DNA of 64,000 nucleotides from Saccharothrix luteola (GTDB lineage Bacteria; Actinomycetota; Actinomycetes; Mycobacteriales; Pseudonocardiaceae), in contig NZ_JAJHUO010000040.1 in assembly GCF_020859565.1 (NCBI RefSeq), positions 1 to 64,000 of the forward strand, read 5' to 3'. A program made the position numbers and the translations under genes. Below, piece by piece: positions 1 to 6,698 of the stretch. The notes beneath the pieces are model-generated. The model was not told where the DNA came from and did no database searches. It saw nothing but the letters and a program-made list of their open reading frames with translations. Numbering within the stretch: position 1 is the stretch's first letter; every line of letters begins with the position of its first letter.

Positions 1-2
1 AC

Positions 3-101
3 TGGAAGATCCTCGCCACCGGCTACCGCGCACGCCTGACCGAACTCCCAGCGATCATCCGCATCGTGACCAGCCTCGAGTACTACCGCCTCGGCTGGTG
101 A
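3..101 (+). CDS. Transposase C-terminal end (IS5-family-like), cut by the window edge
   Basis: Frame 3 is open from the first base and ends at TGA 99-101, giving 32 residues that finish in LEYYRLGW. This ending is typical of the C-terminus of actinobacterial IS5-type DDE transposases, recognised from memory of the family. The catalytic residues lie outside the window, so activity cannot be judged. It runs towards the tmsB gene and is the only clear trace of a mobile element in this window. Confidence 0.6.
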   Translation, partial: WKILATGYRARLTELPAIIRIVTSLEYYRLGW

Positions 102-122
102 CCAACTTCTGAATAACGCTCT
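102..122 (+). mobile_element. Probable right end of the insertion sequence
   Basis: The sequence after the transposase stop (CCAACTTCTGAATAACGC, 101-118) has the look of the terminal repeat that follows such transposase genes in actinomycete insertion sequences. The left end is outside the window, so the inverted repeat and the target duplication cannot be checked. The boundary is a guess. Confidence 0.3.
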
Positions 123-155
123 AGGACACACGCGTTCTGAACGTAGGACTCGCGC
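113..155 (-). repeat. Modular intergenic repeat, cluster 1 (one clear unit)
   Basis: CTGAACGTAGGACTC at 137-151 is a minus-strand copy of the 15-bp core that is repeated many times at 5.3, 12.0 and 22.0 kb. The preceding bases 115-134 (around CTAGGACACACGCG) look like a decayed second unit. The cluster lies between the insertion-sequence end and the 3' end of tmsB. Confidence 0.55.
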
Positions 156-170
156 GGGGGTGGGAGCGGC

Positions 171-208
171 GGGGGGGGGGGGGGGGGGGGGGGGGCCCCC
201 CCCCCCCC
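171..208. repeat. Homopolymer pair: 25 G followed by 13 C
   Basis: Bases 171-195 are all G and 196-208 all C, ten bases beyond the stop codon of tmsB. The two runs are self-complementary and could form a very stable hairpin ending tmsB transcription. Such a run is also a classic place for a wrong length in an assembly, so the exact count should be treated with caution. Confidence 0.7.
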
Positions 209-218
209 GCCTGCTGCG

Positions 219-1454
219 TCAGCCGAGCCACTCCGGGCGCAGCGGCATGTGCGACGTGGTGCCGTCCAGCTTCACGCCCAGCACCTGGTGCAGCTGGATG
301 TTGTTGCGCTCGAAGCCCAACCGGGACGCGGCCAGGTACAGCCGCCACACCCGCGCCCGGCCGAGCCCCACCTCGGACACCGCGTCGTCCCAGTGCTTCT
401 CCAGGTTCTCGCACCACCCCGCCAACGTCATGGCGTAGTGCTCGCGCAGGTTCTCCTCGTGCCGCACCTCGAACCCGGTGTCGTGCATCAACGACACGAG
501 GTGGCCCGGCCCGACCAGCTCGCCGTCCGGGAACACGTACCGGTTGATGAACCCGCCGGTCCGCGCCGGCTGCTTGTTGTCCGGCCGGGTGATGCAGTGG
601 TTGAGCAGCCGTCCGCCCGGCTTGAGCTTGCCGTACAACGACCGGAAGTACGCGGGCAGCTTGGCCTTGCCGATGTGCTCGGTCAGGCCGATCGAGCTGA
701 CCGCGTCGAACCCGGTCTCCCGCACGTCGCGGTAGTCGAGGTAGCGCACCTCGGCCAGGTCGGACAGCCCGGCCTCCACGATGGCCTTCTGCGCCCACTC
801 CGCCTGGTTGCGCGACAACGTCACGCCGAGCGCCTTCACGCCGTACTCGCGCGCGGCGTGCATGACCATCCCGCCCCAGCCGCAGCCGACGTCCAGCAGC
901 CGCATGCCCGGCTTCAGCCCGAGCTTGCGCGCCACCAGGTCGTGCTTGGCGAACTGCGCCTCCTCCAGGGTGGACTCCGCGGTCGGGTACACGGCGCACG
1001 TGTACGCCATGGACGGTCCGAGGACCCACTCGTAGAACGTGTTCGACACGTCGTAGTGGTGCGCGATCGCCTCGCGGTCGCGCGCCTTGGAGTGCCGCAG
1101 GCCGCGCAGCCGGCGCTCCTGCGGCGGCACCTCGATCCTCGTGCCCAGCCTGGTGCGCCCGAGCGTGGCCAGCAGCTCCACCCGCTCGCCCCAGGGCAAC
1201 TCGCGCATCGAGATCTCGGACAGCAGCTTCAACGCCCCGTACACGTCACCGATGATCTCCAGGTGCCCGGTCACGTACGCGCGCGCCAGCCCCAGCTCAC
1301 CCGGCGCCGACGCCAGGTACGACAACGCCTCCGGTGTGCGCACCTCGATGCTCACACCCGCGTCGGCCGGCCCCGCGTGACTGCCGTCGTACGCGCTGAA
1401 CCGCACGGACGCGCCACCTCCGACCGCCCGCTGGAACACCTCCGCCAACCGCAT
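219..1454 (-). CDS. tmsB: Fatty-acid C10 methyltransferase, cyclopropane-fatty-acid-synthase family
   Basis: The 411-residue protein has the SAM-binding motif LLDVGCGWGGM at about 186-196, the family block GPSMAYTCAVY at about 147-157 and GLTEHIG further on, all typical of cyclopropane fatty acid synthases. It lies 15 bp downstream of an FAD-linked oxidase gene on the same strand. In actinomycetes this pair (TmsA/TmsB, also called BfaA/BfaB; UfaA1 in mycobacteria) makes 10-methyl fatty acids such as tuberculostearic acid. The methyltransferase adds a methylene at C10 of a delta-9 acyl chain in phospholipid, and the partner reduces it. Assignment rests on the pairing; alone, the protein could be a plain cyclopropane synthase. 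Confidence 0.85.
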   Translation of the reverse strand: MRLAEVFQRAVGGGASVRFSAYDGSHAGPADAGVSIEVRTPEALSYLASAPGELGLARAYVTGHLEIIGDVYGALKLLSEISMRELPWGERVELLATLGRTRLGTRIEVPPQERRLRGLRHSKARDREAIAHHYDVSNTFYEWVLGPSMAYTCAVYPTAESTLEEAQFAKHDLVARKLGLKPGMRLLDVGCGWGGMVMHAAREYGVKALGVTLSRNQAEWAQKAIVEAGLSDLAEVRYLDYRDVRETGFDAVSSIGLTEHIGKAKLPAYFRSLYGKLKPGGRLLNHCITRPDNKQPARTGGFINRYVFPDGELVGPGHLVSLMHDTGFEVRHEENLREHYAMTLAGWCENLEKHWDDAVSEVGLGRARVWRLYLAASRLGFERNNIQLHQVLGVKLDGTTSHMPLRPEWLG

Positions 1455-1469
1455 TGGCCCCGGCTCCCT

Positions 1470-2894
1470 TCACCTACGGAGAACACACTTGGCGTACAAA
1501 TCGGGCAGCCGGCCCGCCGGGTCGTACCGCTTCTTCAGGTCCTGGTACGTCGGGCCGTTGTAGTTCTCCCAGAACTCCTCCTCGCCGTAGTAGGAGTCGG
1601 AGTACAGGGACTTGTGCCCGCCCAGCTCGGTGACCTTGTCCTCGATCAGCCGGTTCCGGCTGCCCAGCTCCTCGTCGGGCCGCAACGACACCGTCGACCA
1701 GAAGCCGACGTTGACGTACAGCACGTCCGGGTCCATCGGGTACAGCGGCCAGACCGTGCGGCTGCCGTCCTGGCGGGCCCTCAGCCGCACCGGGCACAGC
1801 CACACCGGGCTGATGCCGATCTCCCGGTGGAAGAAGTCCAGGAACTCGGCGAGCCGGTCCACCGGGATCTCCACGTCCTGGATCACCGGCTCCTGCACCG
1901 CCTTGCTCAACCGGTCGGACAGCTTGTGCCGCCGGTCCCACGCCACCACCTTGCGGTACACGTCCGAGCGCAGGTACCTCTTGGGCACGAGCCGCCGCAC
2001 GACCGGGTGCTGCACCCCGAACGCGCGTGAGCACCAGAACCAGTCGGTGTCCCACCGCCACAGGTAGTCGCGCACGGTGAGGTAGTCGACGCGGCGCCGC
2101 TGGATGGACCGGTAGTAGATCTGGTTGCCCGTGTAGTCCGAGGTGAACGGCGCGGTGGCGGACCAGTTCGCCAGCGTCACGTACTGCTCGCCACCCGAGA
2201 ACACCGTCCCGTCGACGAAGTCGACCGGTTCGCCCTGGTAGGAGCCGTCGGCGCAGACCTCGGCGAGCATCCGGGCGCACTCGGCCGCGTCCGCGAACGG
2301 CACGTGCCGCAGCCGCACGTACGGCTTCACCGGCTCCAGCTCGATCTCCAGCCTCAGGGTGTAGCCGAGCGTGCCGTAGGAGTTCGGGAACCCGTGGAAG
2401 AGGCCGCCGTGGAGGTCGTCCCCGGGGTGCGTGGTGACGACCTCGCCGTCACCGGTCATCACTTCCAGCTCGCGCACGGACTCGTGCGGCAGGCCGTTGC
2501 GGAACGAGCTGGACTCGATGCCCAGACCCGCCACGGCGCCGCCCAGCGTGATCGTCTTGAGCTGCGGCACGACCAGCGGCACGAGGCCGTGCGGCAGGGT
2601 GGCGTCGACCAGCTGCTCGTAGGTCGTCATGCCCTGGACCTGCGCGGTCCGCGCGGCGGCGTCCACCGACAGGACCCGGTTGAACCGGGCCACGTCGAGG
2701 CCGCCGGACTGGTCGGCGCGGAACCGGAAGAGGTTCGACGTCGACTTGGCCAGGCGCACCGGCGCGCCTGCCGGGATCGCCGCGTACTGGCCGCGCAACG
2801 CGGCCACGGCCCGCTCGTGGTCGGTCTCCTGACCCTGCCGGTGATCCGTCACGGCACCGACGTTAGGCCGCCGGAGCTTGATCAGCACCCCCAA
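1470..2894 (-). CDS. tmsA: FAD-binding oxidoreductase, partner of the fatty-acid methyltransferase
   Basis: The 474-residue protein has an N-terminal FAD-binding type 4 (PCMH/VAO) domain, recognisable in LAKSTSNLFRFR and TLGGAVAGLGIESSSFRNG, and a long C-terminal substrate domain like DHCR24-type reductases. In the TmsA/TmsB system it reduces the 10-methylene acyl intermediate to a 10-methyl chain using NADPH. The listed start is TTG with GGAGG (2905-2909) about 10 bases upstream. An in-frame GTG two codons later is equally possible. The gene is transcribed away from aidB, and the 46-bp gap must hold both promoters. Confidence 0.82.
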   Translation of the reverse strand: MGVLIKLRRPNVGAVTDHRQGQETDHERAVAALRGQYAAIPAGAPVRLAKSTSNLFRFRADQSGGLDVARFNRVLSVDAAARTAQVQGMTTYEQLVDATLPHGLVPLVVPQLKTITLGGAVAGLGIESSSFRNGLPHESVRELEVMTGDGEVVTTHPGDDLHGGLFHGFPNSYGTLGYTLRLEIELEPVKPYVRLRHVPFADAAECARMLAEVCADGSYQGEPVDFVDGTVFSGGEQYVTLANWSATAPFTSDYTGNQIYYRSIQRRRVDYLTVRDYLWRWDTDWFWCSRAFGVQHPVVRRLVPKRYLRSDVYRKVVAWDRRHKLSDRLSKAVQEPVIQDVEIPVDRLAEFLDFFHREIGISPVWLCPVRLRARQDGSRTVWPLYPMDPDVLYVNVGFWSTVSLRPDEELGSRNRLIEDKVTELGGHKSLYSDSYYGEEEFWENYNGPTYQDLKKRYDPAGRLPDLYAKCVLRR

Positions 2895-2912
2895 ATTTCA
2901 CACCCCTCCAAG

Positions 2913-2926
2913 TTACCGACGGGTAG
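2913..2926. promoter_or_regulatory. Candidate operator between tmsA and aidB
   Basis: The 46-bp divergent gap contains the palindrome TACC-GACG-GGTA (2914-2925), which a dimeric regulator could use to control both tmsAB and the aidB operon. No regulator gene lies beside it, and the arms are only four bases long, so this is a suggestion. Confidence 0.3.
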
Positions 2927-2940
2927 TACGCTAGGCGGTT

Positions 2941-4533
2941 ATGACCCACGCCACTCATGAGGTGACCAACCAGGTCCCGCCGCTGGAAGGGCACGACGTC
3001 TCCGCCGACCCGGCGTTGCTGGACGGCCTGCGGCGCGGCGGCGCGGAGTGGGCCGAACCCGAGGTGCGCGCGCTCGGCGTGCTCGCGGGCACGCCGCACG
3101 TCCAGGACCTGGGCCGGCTGGCCAACGGGCACCCACCCGTGCTGCACACCCACGACCGGTACGGGCACCGGGTCGACGAGGTCGAGTTCCACCCCGCCTG
3201 GCACGAGCTGATGGGCACGGCGGTCGCCAACGGCCTGCACGCGGCGCCGTGGCGGGACGACCGGCCGGGCGCGCACGTGGCCCGCGCGGCGAAGTTCTAC
3301 GTGTGGAGCCAGGCCGAGGCGGGCCACGGCTGCCCGATCTCGATGACGTACGCGGCCGTGCCCGCGTTGCGCGCGACGCCCGCGCTGGCCGAGCAGTACG
3401 AGCCGCTGCTGGCGTCGCGGGAGTACGACTTCGGGCTGCGGTCGCCGTCGTCCAAGCGGGGCCTCATCGCGGGCATGTCGATGACCGAGAAGCAGGGCGG
3501 CTCGGACGTGCGCGCGAACACCACGCGCGCCGTGCCCGTCGGTGACCACTACCTGCTGACCGGGCACAAGTGGTTCACGTCCGCGCCGATGTCGGACCTG
3601 TTCCTGACCCTGGCGCAGGCGCCGGGCGGCCTGTCGTGCTTCGTGCTGCCGCGCGTGCTGCCCGACGGCACCCGCAACGCGATGTTCCTCCAGCGGCTCA
3701 AGGACAAGCTCGGCAACAAGTCGAACGCGTCCGCGGAGCTGGAGTACGACGGCGCGGTCGGGTGGCTGGTCGGCGAGGAGGGCCGGGGCGTGCGGACCAT
3801 CATCGAAATGGTCAACATGACCCGGCTGGACTGCGTGCTCGGGTCGGCGTCCGGCATGCGGCTGGGTCTGACGCAGGCCACGCACCACGCGGCGCACCGC
3901 AAGGCGTTCGGCGCGTACCTGGTCGACCAGCCCGCGATGCGCAACGTGCTGGCGGACCTGGCGGTCGAGTCGGAGGCGGCGACCACGGTGGCGTTGTGGC
4001 TGGCCGGCAACCGGAGCAGGCTGGGGCTCGCGGTGAGCAAGTACTGGGTGTGCAAGCGGGCTCCCGCGCACGCCGCCGAGGCGTTGGAGTGCTTGGGCGG
4101 CAACGGGTACATCGAGGACTCGGGGATGCCGCGGCTGTTCCGCGAGTCGCCGTTGATGTCCATCTGGGAGGGTTCGGGCAACGTGGCGGCGCTGGACGCG
4201 CTGCGCGCGCTCGGGCGTTCGCCGGAGGCGGTGGCGGAGTTCTTCGGCGAGTTGGACGCGGCGCGCGGCGCCGACCGGCGGCTGGACGCGGCGGTCGACG
4301 GGCTCAAGGACGAGCTGACCGACGTGGCCGACCTGGAGGTGCGGGCGCGCAGGCTGGTGGAGCGGATGGCGTTGGCGTTGCAGGGCGCGCTGCTGGTGCG
4401 GTACGGGCACCCGGCGGTGGCGGACGCGTTCTGCGCGTCGCGGCTGTCCGGCGACTGGGGCGTGGCGTTCGGCACGCTGCCGCGCGGTGTCGACTTCGGT
4501 GCGATCGTGGAACGGGGGTTGCCGAAACTGTGA
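2941..4533 (+). CDS. aidB: Acyl-CoA dehydrogenase of the AidB type
   Basis: At 530 residues the protein is close to E. coli AidB (about 541) and longer than ordinary acyl-CoA dehydrogenases (about 380). It keeps AidB landmarks: GRLANGHPP near the N-terminus, SMTEKQGGSDVRANTTRA, LKDKLGNKSNASAE, ECLGGNGYIEDSGMPRL and SIWEGSGN. AidB is an FAD flavoprotein with weak isovaleryl-CoA dehydrogenase activity, DNA binding and a proposed protective role against alkylation. Which role applies here is unknown. It overlaps the following crotonase gene by 4 bp (GTGA), so the two are co-translated, hinting at an acyl-CoA substrate. Confidence 0.85.
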   Translation: MTHATHEVTNQVPPLEGHDVSADPALLDGLRRGGAEWAEPEVRALGVLAGTPHVQDLGRLANGHPPVLHTHDRYGHRVDEVEFHPAWHELMGTAVANGLHAAPWRDDRPGAHVARAAKFYVWSQAEAGHGCPISMTYAAVPALRATPALAEQYEPLLASREYDFGLRSPSSKRGLIAGMSMTEKQGGSDVRANTTRAVPVGDHYLLTGHKWFTSAPMSDLFLTLAQAPGGLSCFVLPRVLPDGTRNAMFLQRLKDKLGNKSNASAELEYDGAVGWLVGEEGRGVRTIIEMVNMTRLDCVLGSASGMRLGLTQATHHAAHRKAFGAYLVDQPAMRNVLADLAVESEAATTVALWLAGNRSRLGLAVSKYWVCKRAPAHAAEALECLGGNGYIEDSGMPRLFRESPLMSIWEGSGNVAALDALRALGRSPEAVAEFFGELDAARGADRRLDAAVDGLKDELTDVADLEVRARRLVERMALALQGALLVRYGHPAVADAFCASRLSGDWGVAFGTLPRGVDFGAIVERGLPKL

Positions 4534-5285
4534 GCGCCGTCCGGGTTGAGCGGTCGGGACCGGTGTTCACCGTCCTGCTGGACCGGCCCGCCGTGCGCAA
4601 CGCGGTGGACGGGCCGACCGCGCACACGTTGACCGAGGTGTTCCGCGAGTTCGACGAGGACCCGACCGCGGCGGTGGCCGTGCTGCACGGTGAGGGCGGC
4701 ACGTTCTGCTCGGGCGCGGATCTGAAGGCGTTGGGCACTCCTCGGGGCAACGACGCGGAGTCGCCGTCCGGGCCGATGGGTCCGACGCGGTTGCGGCTGT
4801 CGAAGCCGGTGATCGCGGCGGTGTCCGGGCACGCGGTGGCGGGCGGGCTGGAGCTGGCGCTGTGGTGCGACCTGCGGGTGGCGGACGCCGATGCCGTGTT
4901 CGGGGTGTTCTCGCGGCGGTGGGGCGTGCCGCTGGTGGACGGCGGGACGGTGCGGTTGCCCCGGTTGATCGGCGCGTCGCGGGCGATGGACCTGGTGCTG
5001 ACGGGTCGCCCGGTCCTCGCCGACGAGGCCCTGGCCATCGGCCTGGTCAACCGCGTGGTGCCGACGGGCACCTCCCGTTCGGCCGCGGAGGCCCTGGCCC
5101 TGGAACTGGCCTCGTTCCCGCAGGTGTGCCTGCGGGAGGACCGGCTGTCGTTGCTGGAGCAGGAGGGGTTGCCGGAGGAGACCGCCCTGGCGGTCGAACT
5201 GGAGCACGGCCGGATCTCGCTGACCGAGGTGGAGAAGGGCCTGCGCCGCTTCCAATCGGGCGAAGGCCGCCACGGCCACTTCTAA
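4530..5285 (+). CDS. Crotonase / enoyl-CoA hydratase-like protein lacking the usual glutamates
   Basis: The 251-residue protein starts at GTG 4530, overlapping the aidB stop. It has the crotonase fold motifs GGTFCSGADLKAL, HAVAGGLELALWCDLRVA and GGTVRLPRLIG. The two glutamates that activate water in classical enoyl-CoA hydratases are absent. The first site reads FSRRWGVPLVDGG where a P-E-x-x-x-G pattern is expected, and the second is Asp in MDLVLTG. It therefore may catalyse another crotonase reaction or be an atypical hydratase. The longer upstream open frame only runs through aidB in a wrong frame and was discarded. Confidence 0.8.
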   Translation: MSAVRVERSGPVFTVLLDRPAVRNAVDGPTAHTLTEVFREFDEDPTAAVAVLHGEGGTFCSGADLKALGTPRGNDAESPSGPMGPTRLRLSKPVIAAVSGHAVAGGLELALWCDLRVADADAVFGVFSRRWGVPLVDGGTVRLPRLIGASRAMDLVLTGRPVLADEALAIGLVNRVVPTGTSRSAAEALALELASFPQVCLREDRLSLLEQEGLPEETALAVELEHGRISLTEVEKGLRRFQSGEGRHGHF

Positions 5286-5291
5286 CCCCCG

Positions 5292-5523
5292 CGCGTGTCG
5301 AACACTCAGGTCCCGCGTGTCGAACCTTCAGGACCCGCGTGTCGAACGCTCAGGTCCCGCGTGTCGAACGCTCAGGTCCCGCGTGTCGAACGCTCAGGTC
5401 CCGCGTGTCGAACGCTCAGGACCCCCGAGTTCTCCATTCGGGACGGCCGGTCGCCGACCTGAACGTAGAACTCGGGGGTCCTGAAGGTTCGACACGCCGG
5501 ACCTGAAGGTTCGACACGCGCGT
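5292..5523. repeat. Modular intergenic repeat, cluster 2 (six direct plus three inverted 22-bp units)
   Basis: Six 22-bp units run head to tail at 5292, 5314, 5336, 5358, 5380 and 5402, each with the core GTGTCGAACGCTCAG or a close variant (ACTCAG, CTTCAG). A mosaic spacer follows, then inverted units: CTGAACGTAGAACTC (5459-5473), and CTGAAGGTTCGACAC ending near 5495 and near 5517. The cluster fills the gap between two convergent genes. Direct units lie next to the plus gene and inverted units next to the minus gene, so either transcript could form long hairpins. A period of 22 is not a multiple of 3, arguing against coding. Confidence 0.9.
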
Positions 5524-5531
5524 TTGTGAGG

Positions 5532-6695
5532 TCAGGCGGAGCGGGTCAGGCCCAGTTCGCGGGCGATCAGCATCTTCTGCACCTCGCTGGTGCCCTCGCC
5601 GATCTCCAGGATCTTCGCGTCCCGGTAGAAGCGGCCGACCGGGTACTCGTTCATGAACCCGTACCCGCCGAAGATCTGCGTCGCCTGGCGCGCGTTGTCC
5701 ATCGCCGCCTCCGACGACACCAGCTTCGCGATCGCCGCCTCGCGCTTGAACGGCTCGCCGCGCAGCATCTTCGCCGCCGCCTGGTAGTACGCCAGCCGCG
5801 CGGTGTGCGTGCGCGCCTCCATCTCGGCGATCTTGAACTGGATGGCCTGGTACTCGCCGATCTTGTGGCCGAACGCCTCGCGCTCCCCCGCGTACTTCAG
5901 CGACTCGTCCACGCACCCCTGCGCCAGGCCGACGCCGATCGCCGCGATCGCCACCCGACCCTCGTCCAACGTCTGCAGGAACTGCGCGTACCCGCGCCCG
6001 CGCTCGCCGACCAGGTTCCCCAACGGCACGCGGCAGTCCTGGAACGACAGCTCACGCGTGTCCGACGCGTTCCACCCGACCTTGGAGTACTTGCGCGACA
6101 CCGAGAACCCCGGCGTGCCCGACGGCACGATGATCGCGGAGATCTCCGGACGGCCGTCCTCCCGCCGCCCGGTCACCGCCGCCACCGTCACCAGACCGGT
6201 GACGTCCGTGCCCGAGTTCGTGATGAACGCCTTGGTGCCGTTGATCACCCACTCGTCGCCGTCGACCCGCGCGGTGGTCCGCAGCGCGCCCGCGTCCGAC
6301 CCGCTGCCGGGCTCGGTGAGCCCGAACGAGCCGAGCACCTCGCCGCTGCACAACCGGGGCAGCCAGGCCGCCTTCTGCTCGGCCGAACCGAACCGGAACA
6401 CCGGCATGGTCCCCAGCGAGACGCCCGCCTCCAGCGTGATCGCCACCGAGGAGTCGACCCGCGCCAGCTCCTCCAACGCCAGGCACAACGCGAAGTAGTC
6501 GCCGCCCATCCCGCCGAACTCCTCCGGGAACGGCAGCCCGAACAGCCCCATCCGCCCCATCTTGGCGACGACCTCGTAGGGGAACTCCTCGCGCTCGTAG
6601 AACCCGCCGATGACCGGCGCGACCTCCTCGCGGGCGAACTCCTCGACGGTCTTGCGCAGCGCCTCGTAGTCCTCGTCAAGGCGGAAGTCCAACAT
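5532..6695 (-). CDS. Acyl-CoA dehydrogenase, isovaleryl/short-branched-chain type
   Basis: The 387-residue protein has the standard acyl-CoA dehydrogenase length and motifs: SFGLTEPGSGSDAG, SDTRELSFQDCRVP, ATQIFGGYGFMNEYPVGRFYRD and the catalytic-base region ILEIGEGTSEVQ. It binds FAD and makes a 2,3-double bond in an acyl-CoA. It follows accD1 and accA1 on the same strand, the same set as fadE19-accA1-accD1 in Mycobacterium tuberculosis. That suggests isovaleryl-CoA oxidation in leucine catabolism, feeding the carboxylase. Its ribosome site GAGGAG overlaps the accA1 stop, indicating one operon. Confidence 0.88.
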   Translation of the reverse strand: MLDFRLDEDYEALRKTVEEFAREEVAPVIGGFYEREEFPYEVVAKMGRMGLFGLPFPEEFGGMGGDYFALCLALEELARVDSSVAITLEAGVSLGTMPVFRFGSAEQKAAWLPRLCSGEVLGSFGLTEPGSGSDAGALRTTARVDGDEWVINGTKAFITNSGTDVTGLVTVAAVTGRREDGRPEISAIIVPSGTPGFSVSRKYSKVGWNASDTRELSFQDCRVPLGNLVGERGRGYAQFLQTLDEGRVAIAAIGVGLAQGCVDESLKYAGEREAFGHKIGEYQAIQFKIAEMEARTHTARLAYYQAAAKMLRGEPFKREAAIAKLVSSEAAMDNARQATQIFGGYGFMNEYPVGRFYRDAKILEIGEGTSEVQKMLIARELGLTRSA

Positions 6696-6698
6696 CGT

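Noticed and set aside
249..2030. Plus-strand open frame of about 590 codons across tmsB and tmsA
   Set aside because: It is antisense to two recognised enzymes and its composition (Arg/His/Gln/Val) is typical of a shadow frame.
5292..5423. Possible CRISPR array from regular 22-bp repeats
   Set aside because: The units are tandem with no spacers, vary by module and have no cas genes nearby.
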